The notes below the pieces were generated by a model. That model saw nothing but the letters and a program-made list of their open reading frames with translations, ran no database searches and was not told the origin of the DNA. 64,000 bases of DNA from Rhodospira trueperi (GTDB lineage: Bacteria > Pseudomonadota > Alphaproteobacteria > Rhodospirillales > Rhodospirillaceae), in contig NZ_FNAP01000001.1 of the NCBI RefSeq assembly GCF_900101965.1, forward strand, positions 1 through 64,000, given 5' to 3'. Numbering within the stretch: position 1 is the first letter of the stretch; the number at the start of each line of letters is the position of its first letter. Made by a program: the position numbers and the translations under genes. Positions 56,266-64,000 of the stretch are shown in pieces.

Positions 56266-56485
56266 ACGGGTCATTGTGTCGCCGGGCCTGAGACTCCGAT
56301 CTTGCAGCAAGACACCTGTGGATACCATAGGGCCTGCTGCGCGGCGCGGTTCCCTCCGGGGCCGCGCCGCCGGTCTTTCAGCCCGATGTCGACACGTGTC
56401 CTGTAATGACTGCGAATCTCCGTGTGGAACGGGATGGAGCGCGGCCCCTTCCGTAAACGTCTGGCGGGTGACATAAGCGCAAACC

Positions 56486-56599
56486 GGACTCCCTCCCCTG
56501 GATAGGGGAGGGTTGGGGTGGGGTTGATGCGGCAAGCGGGATCCGCGCGGAAATCAACTCGCCCCCCACCCAACCTCCCCCCGAAGGGGGGAGGAGTCC
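56486..56599. repeat. Second-family 114-bp palindromic repeat
   Basis: GGACTCC (56486-56492) at one end is matched by GGAGTCC (56593-56599) at the other, and GTTGAT (56523-56528) by ATCAAC (56553-56558). Each arm contains a G/C-run hairpin. It lies between copy 2 of the first repeat family and argJ. Confidence 0.7.
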
Positions 56600-56661
56600 G
56601 GGAAGCGCTGTCCGAGCCTACTGTCCTTCAGCAAAAAGACAAAACGAGACGACCAGCGACC

Positions 56662-57894
56662 ATGACCACCCCCGTCTCCCCCCTCGCGCCCGCCGTCATC
56701 ATCGAACCCACGCCCATCCCAGGCGTCCGCCTCGCCACCCGCGCCTGCGGCGTGCGCTACCAGCAGCGTACCGACGTGCTGTTGGCGCTGTTCGACCCCG
56801 GCACCACCGTGGCCGGGGTGCTGACCCAATCGGCCACCCGCTCGGCGCCGGTCGAGAGGTGCGCCAGCGGTCTGCGGGGCGGGTCCGCCCGCGCCCTGGT
56901 GGTCAACTCGGGCAACGCCAACGCCTTCACCGGCCTGCGGGGGGTGTCGTCGGTGGAAAACATCACCGTCGCCGCCGCCGCCGTGGCCGGGTGCGAACCG
57001 GAGGAGGTGTTCGTCTCCTCCACCGGCACCATCGGCGAATTTCTGCCCGACGAGCGCATCACCGGGCCGCTGCCGGACATGGCCGCCGACGCCCGCCCCG
57101 ACGCCTGGGGCGCGGCGGCGCGGGCCATCATGACCACCGACACCTACCCGAAGACCGCCACGGCCGAGACCGAGATCGGCGGCGTGCCCGTGCGCCTGTC
57201 GGGGATCGCCAAGGGCTCGGGCATGATCGCGCCGGACATGGCGACCATGCTGGCCTATGTGGCGACGGACGCGGCGCTGCCCGCCGCCGTGCTGGACGCG
57301 CTGTTGCGGCCGGCGGCCGATGCCTCGTTCAACAGCATCACGGTGGACGGCGACACCTCGACGTCCGACACCCTGCTCCTGTTCGCCACCGGCAAGGCCG
57401 CCCATCCGGCCGTCACGTCCGCCGACGACCCGGCTCTGGCCCCGTTCCGCGCGGCGTTGAACGGGCTGTTGCTGGACCTCGCCCATCAGGTGGTGCGGGA
57501 CGGGGAGGGCGCCACCCGGTTCGTGGAAATCCGTGTTTGCGGCGCCGAGACCGCCCGCGCGGCGCGGCGCATCGGGCTGGCCATCGGCAACTCGCCCCTG
57601 GTCAAGACGGCCATCGCCGGGGCCGACGCCAATTGGGGCCGCATCGTCATGGCGGTGGGCAAGGCCGGGGAGAAGGCCGACCGCGACCGCCTCGCCATCC
57701 GCATCGGCGGCTTCCAGGTCTGCGAGGCCGGGCTGGCCGTGCCGGGCTACGACGAAACGCCCGTGGCGGCGCACATGAAGGGCCGTGAGATCCTCATCGA
57801 GGTGGACGTGGGCATCGGCGGCGGTGCGGCCACCGTCTGGACCTGCGACCTGACGCATGGATATATCGACATCAATGCCGATTACCGAAGCTGA
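56662..57894 (+). CDS. argJ: Glutamate N-acetyltransferase/amino-acid acetyltransferase ArgJ
   Basis: A 410-residue ArgJ that transfers acetyl from N-acetylornithine to glutamate in arginine biosynthesis. It is processed by self-cleavage at the Ala-Thr bond in SGMIAPDMATMLAYV, and that motif is intact. Other conserved parts are NSGNANAFTG, SSTGTIGEFLP, and a C-terminus with KTAIAGADANWGRI ending DLTHGYIDINADYRS. No strong Shine-Dalgarno. It overlaps the next gene. Confidence 0.95.
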   Translation: MTTPVSPLAPAVIIEPTPIPGVRLATRACGVRYQQRTDVLLALFDPGTTVAGVLTQSATRSAPVERCASGLRGGSARALVVNSGNANAFTGLRGVSSVENITVAAAAVAGCEPEEVFVSSTGTIGEFLPDERITGPLPDMAADARPDAWGAAARAIMTTDTYPKTATAETEIGGVPVRLSGIAKGSGMIAPDMATMLAYVATDAALPAAVLDALLRPAADASFNSITVDGDTSTSDTLLLFATGKAAHPAVTSADDPALAPFRAALNGLLLDLAHQVVRDGEGATRFVEIRVCGAETARAARRIGLAIGNSPLVKTAIAGADANWGRIVMAVGKAGEKADRDRLAIRIGGFQVCEAGLAVPGYDETPVAAHMKGREILIEVDVGIGGGAATVWTCDLTHGYIDINADYRS

Positions 57895-58921
57895 CGCCTC
57901 TGCCCTGGATCCGGACACGGCGCGCGCCCTGGCCGCGCGGCTGGCCGAGGGCGGCTGCGAGGCCGCCTTGCCGCTGGTGACCGACCGCATGATCCTGCGT
58001 CCGCCGGTGGCCGAGGACGCTTCGGTCCTCGCCGATCTGGCCGGGGCGTGGTCGGTGGCCCGCTACACCGGGCGGATTCCCCATCCCTATGGGTTGGAGG
58101 ACGCGTACGCCTGGATCAGTCTGGAAGCTGGTCTCCGCGCCGAGGGCACGGCCGTTTCGCTGCTGATGACCGACCGCACCACCGGGACCGTGATGGGCGC
58201 GGTCGGCCTGAACTGGAACGGCAGCTGGCCGGCCGCCGAACTGGGCTACTGGATCGGCGAGCCCTATCGGGGACGCGGACTGGCGGCCGAGGCCGCCCGG
58301 GCCATGCTGACGCTGGCGTTCGAACCCCTGGACCTGGCCGAGGTGTTCGCCAGCGCGCAACCCGAGAACACGGCCTCGCTGTGGGTCCTGGACAAGTTGG
58401 GCATCCGTCCGGACGGCCGCCGGATGCGGGTGAACGCGGTGGCGCGCGGCGAGGTCTGGGATCACGAGCGCCGGTCCATCGACCGCGCCGCGTGGGAGGC
58501 CGACCGGGCCAAACGCGCTCGGTTGGTGCTGGTGGTGGCCGCCGCCCTGGTGGACCGGGACGGCCGCGTGCTGCTGACCCGCCGGCCCGAGGGCAAGCCG
58601 ATGGCCGGCCTGTGGGAGTTCCCCGGCGGCAAGGTCCATGAGGGAGAGACGCCGGAACGCGCCCTGATCCGCGAGCTTCACGAGGAACTGGGCCTGGATG
58701 TCCGGCACGCCTGTCTGGCGCCGCTGACGTTTGCGTCGCATGCCTACCCCGACTTTCATCTGCTGATGCCGCTGTTCGTGCTGCGCTCGTGGCACGGGCG
58801 GCCGACCCCGCGCGAGGGCCAGGACATCGCCTGGGTGCGGGCGGCGCGGCTGCGCGATTACCCCATGCCGCCGGCCGATCCACCGCTGATCCCCGCCCTT
58901 CAGGACTTGCTGCTGGTGTGA
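57875..58921 (+). CDS. Fusion of GNAT acetyltransferase and MutT-type Nudix hydrolase
   Basis: A 348-residue two-domain protein. The N-domain (about 30-190) is a RimJ-like GNAT: LVTDRMILRPPVAEDA, ELGYWIGEPYRGRGLAAEAA and VFASAQPENTASLWVLDKLG. The C-domain (about 215-345) is a MutT-like Nudix hydrolase with KPMAGLWEFPGGKVHEGETPERA and RELHEELGL, the type that removes 8-oxo-dGTP. The start is either 57857 or 57875, both inside argJ. I use 57875. The fusion suggests a housekeeping link with no clear shared pathway. Confidence 0.9.
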   Translation: MPITEADASALDPDTARALAARLAEGGCEAALPLVTDRMILRPPVAEDASVLADLAGAWSVARYTGRIPHPYGLEDAYAWISLEAGLRAEGTAVSLLMTDRTTGTVMGAVGLNWNGSWPAAELGYWIGEPYRGRGLAAEAARAMLTLAFEPLDLAEVFASAQPENTASLWVLDKLGIRPDGRRMRVNAVARGEVWDHERRSIDRAAWEADRAKRARLVLVVAAALVDRDGRVLLTRRPEGKPMAGLWEFPGGKVHEGETPERALIRELHEELGLDVRHACLAPLTFASHAYPDFHLLMPLFVLRSWHGRPTPREGQDIAWVRAARLRDYPMPPADPPLIPALQDLLLV

Positions 58922-59056
58922 TGTCAACCGACATCCGGAATGATCCGCCCAGCCAAAACGAGACCTGCGGCGCGCGGCCGGGATCGTTTGGGCTTCGCGC
59001 GTTGGGCGGCTATACTGACCGTTCTGGCAGACCCGACAGCAGGGAGGGGCCGAACC

Positions 59057-60526
59057 ATGCCTGTCGCCGCCGCTGCGTCCGCTCCGTCCGGCGCTGTGCG
59101 TCCGCCGGCCATCGCCGGTACGTTCTACACCGGCGACGCCGCCAGTCTGCGCCGCGAGGTGAGCGCGTACCTGGAGGAGGGCCGCGCCGCGCGCCCCACG
59201 GACGCACCCGTGCCCAAGGCGATCATCGCGCCCCATGCCGGGCACGTCTACTCCGGCGCCGTGGCCGCGCGCGCCTATGCCCGCCTGGAGCCGGCACGCG
59301 ATCGCATCCGCCGCGTGGTGATGATCGGGCCGGCGCACCGGGCGCCGGTCAGGGGGATCGCGCTGTCGGGCGCCGCCGTGTGGCGCACGCCGCTGGGCGA
59401 CGTGCCCATTGACCACGCCTGGGCGCGCGCGCGTCTGGCCGGGATTGAGGGCGTGGGCGTGGCGGACGCGCCCCATGCTCAGGAACACTGCCTGGAAGTT
59501 CATCTGCCGTTTCTTCAGGCCACGCTGGGAGAGTTCTCCCTGGTGCCGATGCTGGTCGGCCGCGCCGCGCCGGAGCAGGTCGCCCCGGTCCTGCGCGCCC
59601 TGTGGGGCGGGCCGGAGACGGCCGTCATCATCAGTTCCGATCTCAGCCATTTCCTGGATGATGCGACCTGCCGGACCACCGACGCCGGCACCGCCGCCGC
59701 CATCGAGGCCCTGAACCCGAACGCGATCGGCCCGCACGAGGCCTGCGGTTTCGCCGCCATCAACGGCCTGTTGTCGCTGGCGCGGCGCAGCGGCATCCGG
59801 GTGGAGCGGCTGGATATCCGCAATTCCGGCGACACCGCTGGATCGCGGGACCGGGTGGTGGGCTACGGCGCCTGGGCGTTTTTCGAGTCCGAGGAAGCGG
59901 GCGCCAATGACGATCCCATCGCCGCCACCGCCGCCCTGGTCGAGGCGCACGGCCCGGCGCTTGTACGTCTGGCGGCGACTGGCCTGGAGCACGGGGTGCA
60001 CCACGGCGGGCCGCCCGGCCCCCTCGACCTGTCCGCGAGTCCGCCGGCCCTTTGTGCGCCGGGGGCGGCCTTCGTCACCCTGACCCATCGCCTGACCGAC
60101 AGACTGCGCGGCTGCATCGGCTCGGTGGAGGCGCACCGGCCACTGGCCCAGGATGTCCACGGTCACGGCTACGACGCGGGCTTCCGCGATTCCCGCTTTC
60201 CTCTGGTGGCGGAGCGGGAGTTGCCCGACCTGCGCGTCTCCGTGTCGGTGCTGACGCCGTCGGTGCCGTTGCCGTTCGCCGACCGGGACGATCTGCTGAG
60301 CAGGATGCGGCCCGGCGTCGACGGCCTGATCCTGGAGGACCGGGGCCGGCGCGGTCTGTTCCTGCCTCAGGTTTGGGAGCAGGTGCCGGAGCCCGAGACG
60401 TTCCTCGCCCACCTGCTGCGCAAGGCCGCCCTGCCGGAGACGCACTGGTCCGGGACGGTGCGCGTGCAACGGTTCGAAACCCGGGGCGTGAAGGGCACGC
60501 CCTGGGCGCCGGGGGAGACGCCATGA
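59057..60526 (+). CDS. AmmeMemoRadiSam B-A fusion (MEMO1-like plus AMMECR1-like)
   Basis: A 489-residue two-domain protein. The N-domain (about 15-290) is the MEMO1/AmmeMemoRadiSam B type: IAGTFYTGDAASLRREV, IIAPHAGHVYSGAVAARAY, IISSDLSHFLDD and the ACGFAAI region. The C-domain (about 310-485) is AMMECR1-like: FVTLTHRLTDRLRGCIGSV, DLRVSVSVLTP, and GLFLPQVWEQVPEPETFLAHL. In many bacteria these are separate genes beside a radical-SAM protein (AmrS); no such gene is present here. Function is unknown. GGGAGGGG precedes the ATG. Confidence 0.9.
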   Translation: MPVAAAASAPSGAVRPPAIAGTFYTGDAASLRREVSAYLEEGRAARPTDAPVPKAIIAPHAGHVYSGAVAARAYARLEPARDRIRRVVMIGPAHRAPVRGIALSGAAVWRTPLGDVPIDHAWARARLAGIEGVGVADAPHAQEHCLEVHLPFLQATLGEFSLVPMLVGRAAPEQVAPVLRALWGGPETAVIISSDLSHFLDDATCRTTDAGTAAAIEALNPNAIGPHEACGFAAINGLLSLARRSGIRVERLDIRNSGDTAGSRDRVVGYGAWAFFESEEAGANDDPIAATAALVEAHGPALVRLAATGLEHGVHHGGPPGPLDLSASPPALCAPGAAFVTLTHRLTDRLRGCIGSVEAHRPLAQDVHGHGYDAGFRDSRFPLVAERELPDLRVSVSVLTPSVPLPFADRDDLLSRMRPGVDGLILEDRGRRGLFLPQVWEQVPEPETFLAHLLRKAALPETHWSGTVRVQRFETRGVKGTPWAPGETP

Positions 60527-60993
60527 TCCCCGAGGAACGCAGCGGACCGCCCCTGTGGCAGGTGATCGTGGGCACGATCGTGGCCCTGGGGGGCTCGGCG
60601 GCGCTCGTCGTCTGGCTCGACAGCGTGTCGGTCAAGACCGCCGATTCCTATGCGGGGCAGGGCACGGTCGATGCGGAGGGCTGGACCGCCGAACTGCCGG
60701 AGCAGTTCGCGGGCACCTACGTGTCGGGCGGCGATTGCGACAGCGACAGCGCGCCCCTGATCATCATGTCCAACGGCGGCTACCGGTGGCGGGACGGACC
60801 GACCAACTGGGGCTACGCGCGCGGCCGCTACAAATACGACAGTCCGGCCACCAACCGCGTGTTCTTTCGCGTGAACGCCCTGAACAACCCGCACGACGGC
60901 AATCCGGATTATGTCATCACGATTTCCGGCCCGGAATTGGACAAGTACAACCTGAGGGCAGGCACATCTCAGTCCTACGAAAGATGTGAGTAG
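60523..60993 (+). CDS. Hypothetical single-pass membrane or exported protein
   Basis: A 156-residue protein. Its start overlaps the stop of the AmmeMemoRadiSam fusion (ATGA), so it is co-translated. One hydrophobic helix (about 12-33, VIVGTIVALGGSAALVVWL) is followed by a periplasmic domain with two cysteines in a GGDCDSD loop and the C-terminal ERCE. That domain has beta-strand-like aromatic repeats (GGYRWRDGPTNWGYARGRYK). No family recognised. A link with the upstream protein is suggested only by overlap. Confidence 0.6.
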   Translation: MIPEERSGPPLWQVIVGTIVALGGSAALVVWLDSVSVKTADSYAGQGTVDAEGWTAELPEQFAGTYVSGGDCDSDSAPLIIMSNGGYRWRDGPTNWGYARGRYKYDSPATNRVFFRVNALNNPHDGNPDYVITISGPELDKYNLRAGTSQSYERCE

Positions 60994-60999
60994 CGGGCG

Positions 61000-61088
61000 A
61001 TGACGACGCCCACGCTCTGGGTCCTCGGGGGGCCGGACGGCGGTGGGCAAGACGACCTATGCACTCGCGCACCTGCGCCGGGTCGCTG
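61000..61088 (+). pseudogene. Zeta-toxin-like P-loop NTPase, N-terminal remnant
   Basis: Starting at 61000 the frame reads MTTPTLWVLGGPDG. A shift of one base then gives VGKTTYALAHLRRVA. Together these are the strand-Walker A-helix opening of zeta-toxin-like ATP-binding proteins (LWVLGGPNGAGKTT...). The rest of the gene is absent; a BON lipoprotein gene ends from the opposite strand right after it. Confidence 0.45.
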
Positions 61089-61090
61089 TC

Positions 61091-61771
61091 CTACAGAAGC
61101 GGGGCGTTTCCGCCGGGCGCGGTCTCGGGTTCCCCCTTCACCCTGACATGCGTCACCACGGTGCGCACGCCGCGCATATCGCGGGCGTAAGAGATGGCGC
61201 GCTCCAGGGTCTCCCGGTCCTGGGCGACACCGAACAGATAGGCCGTGCCGTTGACCACCTCGACGGTGTAGTTGATCGACCGGATACGACGGTCGAGCAG
61301 CAGGCGCGTCAGCAACTTCCGGGCGATGATGTCATCGGCGGCCTCGTCGACCAGGGTGGAGGTGTCGTCGACCTCGATCTCGTTAAGGACGGCGCGCACG
61401 CCCTCCGCCTGCCACGCCAGCCGCACGGCGTCCAGGCGGGCCTGGGGCGTGGGCGCCGCGCCGGTCAGCAGCACGCGGCCCTCGCGTACCGCCAGATCGA
61501 CGCGACGGTACATATCGAAATCGTGCTCCAGCCAGAGCGTGTTGATCTCGGTCTGGATGGCCGCGTCGGAGACGGCGCCCTCCAGGCCGCGTTCCTCCGA
61601 CGCCGCCGTGGCCACCGTGGCCCCGGCGCCGATGGCGATGCCGGTCGGGCTGCAGGCCGCCACAAGGGCAGCGGCCAGCAGCACCGTGACAGCAACCGTG
61701 CGGCGGACGCGGGCTACTGCGTAATCAGTTCCGGTCCCATCAACGCGGTGGGCAGGGCGGTCGACAGCCAT
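61091..61771 (-). CDS. BON-domain lipoprotein
   Basis: A 226-residue protein with a lipobox LVAAC after a hydrophobic segment, so it is likely an outer-membrane-attached periplasmic lipoprotein. Two BON domains follow (about 70-130: VDLAVREGRVLLTGAAPTPQARLDAV; about 145-205: VEVVNGTAYLFGVAQDRETLERAI), as in OsmY/DolP proteins that bind phospholipids and support envelope integrity. The only in-frame ATG, at 61771, lies 58 bases inside the dctM gene, so the true start may be a later non-ATG codon. Confidence 0.8.
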   Translation of the reverse strand: MAVDRPAHRVDGTGTDYAVARVRRTVAVTVLLAAALVAACSPTGIAIGAGATVATAASEERGLEGAVSDAAIQTEINTLWLEHDFDMYRRVDLAVREGRVLLTGAAPTPQARLDAVRLAWQAEGVRAVLNEIEVDDTSTLVDEAADDIIARKLLTRLLLDRRIRSINYTVEVVNGTAYLFGVAQDRETLERAISYARDMRGVRTVVTHVRVKGEPETAPGGNAPLL

Positions 61772-63078
61772 GGCACGTAGGTCACCAGGATGAGGAAGAC
61801 GAACAGAATGCCCAGGAACGGCAACGCCGCCCTGACCACATCGAGCATGGGCATGCGCGCCACCCCCGACGTCACGAACAGGTTGAGTCCCACCGGAGGG
61901 GTGATCATGCCGATTTCCATGTTCACCACCATGATGATGCCCAGGTGGATGGGGTCGATGCCCAGTTCGATGGCGATGGGAAACACCAGCGGGGCGACGA
62001 TCACGATCAGGCCCGACGGCTCCATGAATTGGCCGCCGATCAGCAGGATGATGTTGACGATGATCAGGAACATGATCGGCCCCAGGCCGGCGCTCAGCAT
62101 GGCCTCGGCGATCATCTGGGGAATGCGTTCCTCGGTCAGCACATGCTTCAGGATCAGCGCATTGGCGATGATGAACATCAGCATGATGGTCAGCTTGCCG
62201 GCCTCATAGAGGGCGTGCTGGGTATCCTTGTGCCACAGCACGCTGAGGGCCTTCCACGGGATCAGGTGTTTCGGACCCAGGCCGTGGGTGAACGGCCCCA
62301 TGTCCCGGTAGATGAAGTTGGCGATCAGGAACGCGTAGACGGCGGCGACGGCGGCCGCCTCGGTGGGGGTGAAGACACCGCCATAGATGCCGCCCAGGAT
62401 GATGACGATCAGGAACAGGCCCCAGGCTGCGTCGCGGGCGGAGGCCACGACTTCCCACCAGCCGGCCCAGTTCTGCGCCGGCAGGTTGCGGATGCGGGCG
62501 ATGATATAGATGCCGATCATCAGCATGAGGCCGGCGATCAATCCCGGGATCACCCCGGCCAGGAACATGCGGCCGACGGAGACATCCACAGACGCGGCGT
62601 AGACCACCATCACGATGGACGGCGGGATCAGGATGCCCAACGTGCCGGCGTTCGCGATGACGCCGGCGGCGAAGTCACGCGTATACCCCACTTGGCGCAT
62701 GCCGGCGATGACGATGGTTCCGATGGCCACCACGGTCGCCGGTGACGAGCCCGACAGCGCCGCGAACAGCATGCAGGCGAACACGCCGGCCATGGCCAGC
62801 CCACCCTTGAAGTGGCCGACGCAGGCGATGGCGAAGCGGATGATGCGCCGGGCCACGCCGCCGGTGGACATGAAGGCCGACGCCAGAATGAAGAACGGGA
62901 TGGCGAGAAGCGTGTAATGGCCATCGAAGGCGGAAAAAAGGGTCTGGGCGATGGAGCCCAGCGAGGCTTCGGAATAGACCAGCAGGAAGATGGTGCTGGA
63001 CAGGCCGAGCGACACGGCGATCGGCACGCCGATGAGCATGAAGCCGATCACCATCACGAACAGAAGGACGACGGACAT
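61714..63078 (-). CDS. dctM: TRAP transporter large permease (C4-dicarboxylate type)
   Basis: A 454-residue DctM-type permease with about 12 hydrophobic segments, starting VVLLFVMVIGFMLIGVPIAVSL. It has the conserved ALSGSSPATVVAIGTIVI and GGIYGGVFTPTEAAAVAAV motifs and a loop (about 250-290) longer than in uehC, as in DctM of Rhodobacter. It should act with the small permease and binding protein next to it to import C4-dicarboxylates or related organic acids. Four bases separate its start from the dctQ stop. Confidence 0.9.
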   Translation of the reverse strand: MSVVLLFVMVIGFMLIGVPIAVSLGLSSTIFLLVYSEASLGSIAQTLFSAFDGHYTLLAIPFFILASAFMSTGGVARRIIRFAIACVGHFKGGLAMAGVFACMLFAALSGSSPATVVAIGTIVIAGMRQVGYTRDFAAGVIANAGTLGILIPPSIVMVVYAASVDVSVGRMFLAGVIPGLIAGLMLMIGIYIIARIRNLPAQNWAGWWEVVASARDAAWGLFLIVIILGGIYGGVFTPTEAAAVAAVYAFLIANFIYRDMGPFTHGLGPKHLIPWKALSVLWHKDTQHALYEAGKLTIMLMFIIANALILKHVLTEERIPQMIAEAMLSAGLGPIMFLIIVNIILLIGGQFMEPSGLIVIVAPLVFPIAIELGIDPIHLGIIMVVNMEIGMITPPVGLNLFVTSGVARMPMLDVVRAALPFLGILFVFLILVTYVPWLSTALPTALMGPELITQ

Positions 63079-63082
63079 GGCC

Positions 63083-63754
63083 TCAGCCCTCCCTGTCGCG
63101 GCTTGGGGACGGCGGGGCATTCGTTTCGCTGTCGCCGGTCTCGAGGGCCATCTGTGCCGCCATGTCTTCGGTCTCGGCCTCGTGACTGGCGATCAGCATG
63201 TGTCGGCGGTCGGTCATGATTTCCCAGCCCGCCTGGAGGAAGCGCAGCGTCAGCAGAAATAGACCGAGGGGGAGTACCGCGTAGGGAATGAATCGCGGCA
63301 TTTTTTCGTACTCTTCCCCATAATTGAACAGGTCGGCCATCAGGCCGGGGAAGAAAAACATCGGAATATCGTTAACCTCGTACCAGGATTGCTTAGTGGC
63401 AAACGGCCACCAGTACTGAAACGCGCCGATCAACAACAGGATGCTGAAGGTCAAGCACAGCCCTACCGTCAGCAGAATCATGGCTTTCCGCAAGCCGGCG
63501 GGCAGGAGGTTCAGGATCAGGTCGACCCCGATGTGGGCCGAGATCTTAACGCCGTGCGAGGCGCCCAGCAGCACCAGCCAAGCGAACAGGAAGACCGTGG
63601 TCTCCAGCGCCCAGAGGACGTTCGAGTTAAAAACGTAGCGCGCCACCACGTTCGCGAAGGTCACCAACGTCATCAGACCGAGCACGGTGGCGATGCCAAC
63701 CCGCTCGATGGTGTCGATGAGGCTGGTCGGCCGATCCGCCGCCGTTCCCTGCAT
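63083..63754 (-). CDS. dctQ: TRAP transporter small permease
   Basis: A 223-residue DctQ-type protein with four hydrophobic helices (FANVVARYVFNSNVLWALETTVFLFAWLV is the conserved region) and an extended soluble tail. GGGGAGGA lies seven bases before the ATG at 63754, which is preferred over the ATG at 63808. It lies between the binding-protein gene and dctM. Confidence 0.88.
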   Translation of the reverse strand: MQGTAADRPTSLIDTIERVGIATVLGLMTLVTFANVVARYVFNSNVLWALETTVFLFAWLVLLGASHGVKISAHIGVDLILNLLPAGLRKAMILLTVGLCLTFSILLLIGAFQYWWPFATKQSWYEVNDIPMFFFPGLMADLFNYGEEYEKMPRFIPYAVLPLGLFLLTLRFLQAGWEIMTDRRHMLIASHEAETEDMAAQMALETGDSETNAPPSPSRDREG

Positions 63755-63838
63755 GGCCGCGTCCTCCCCTTGGTCGGGGACGATTCGAGGGTCCCCTTCA
63801 TTTTGCATCGCAGCACATCGTTCCGCCCAACGTGACAG

Positions 63839-63857
63839 TGGCCCGGCTGTCGGGCCA
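63839..63857 (-). terminator. Hairpin between dctP and dctQ (attenuator-like)
   Basis: TGGCCCG and CGGGCCA pair perfectly around a 5-nt loop about 33 bp beyond the dctP stop. There is no T-run; such hairpins commonly lower permease expression relative to the binding protein. Confidence 0.5.
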
Positions 63858-63889
63858 GGCCACCGGTTGTCACGGACGTCGGGTGTTGC

Positions 63890-64000
63890 TTACTCGGCGT
63901 CGTTCGTCGCCACGGCGGCGTCGAGCAGATCCTGTCCGATGTCATCCACGAACTGCTCCCACACAGGCTTCATGGCCTCGACCCACTGGGCACGTTGCTC
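63890..64000 (-). CDS. dctP: TRAP transporter periplasmic binding protein, C-terminus (runs off window)
   Basis: Only the last 36 codons are inside the window. They read QWVEAMKPVWEQFVDDIG and end DAAVATNDAE, which is typical of DctP-type binding proteins. The gene lies immediately upstream of dctQ and dctM on the same strand, completing a DctPQM operon. The substrate cannot be judged from this part. Confidence 0.75.
   Translation of the reverse strand, partial: EQRAQWVEAMKPVWEQFVDDIGQDLLDAAVATNDAE

Overview
This window comes from a GC-rich alphaproteobacterium, most likely a salt-tolerant or marine member of the Rhodospirillales. The coding style, FccAB-type sulfide oxidation, two TRAP transporters and a complete ectoine/hydroxyectoine uptake and catabolism locus all fit. 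That placement is inferred from gene content; no phylogenetic marker was compared.

Positions 1 to about 17,960 form an accessory island. At the left edge is the start of an IS5-type transposase. Next comes a tight five-gene operon (310-6085): a D12-class adenine methyltransferase, a second SPPY-type DNA methyltransferase, a zinc-ribbon SMC/ABC ATPase, a small unassigned protein and a PD-(D/E)xK nuclease-like protein. This is the best candidate for an undescribed defence or modification system. It is followed by a decaying plasmid/integrative-element backbone read on the minus strand: DUF2493, Toprim primase-like, a broken ParB-like gene, a secreted nuclease, a broken ArdC and a broken DUF2285 gene. 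The backbone is interrupted by IS630 sequences, a DUF4261/Imm11 immunity-like pair and a 62-bp triple-hairpin element inside ardC. The island closes with an AraC regulator, an AlpA-like excisionase/regulator, phased 9-bp repeats and a tRNA-Lys gene, the usual kind of integration site. An IS66 remnant lies just beyond the tRNA.

Positions 18.1-37.1 kb are mainly an ectoine island in three blocks: doeD-doeC-doeX-ald, the Ueh/Tea TRAP transporter with its UspA partner, and eutABC-doeA-doeB on the opposite strand. Together they should import (hydroxy)ectoine, convert hydroxyectoine to ectoine, hydrolyse and deacetylate ectoine to diaminobutyrate, and transaminate and oxidise that to aspartate. comM and two unrelated methyltransferase genes (FkbM type and an AT-rich class I type) sit between the blocks.

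Positions 37.2-41.6 kb hold a minus-strand electron-transfer operon: flavocytochrome c sulfide dehydrogenase (fccA, fccB), a NapC/NirT tetraheme protein, a second tetraheme cytochrome built from two repeats, and a small DUF2892 membrane protein. A phage-like control cassette (winged-helix protein, 50-residue membrane protein, divergent S24 repressor) follows. Then come trxA, an Smr protein, lutABC for lactate oxidation, a histidine kinase with a CxxCH heme motif in its sensor, tRNA-Leu, and two small possible motility proteins.

Positions 52-64 kb are mostly housekeeping: secA, a parvulin isomerase, argJ, a GNAT-Nudix fusion, an AmmeMemoRadiSam B-A fusion, a BON lipoprotein, and a C4-dicarboxylate-type TRAP transporter whose binding-protein gene runs off the end. 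Three dispersed palindromic repeats (two of one family, one of another) occupy intergenic gaps. Several calls of broken genes rest on single-base frameshifts, which could also be sequencing errors.
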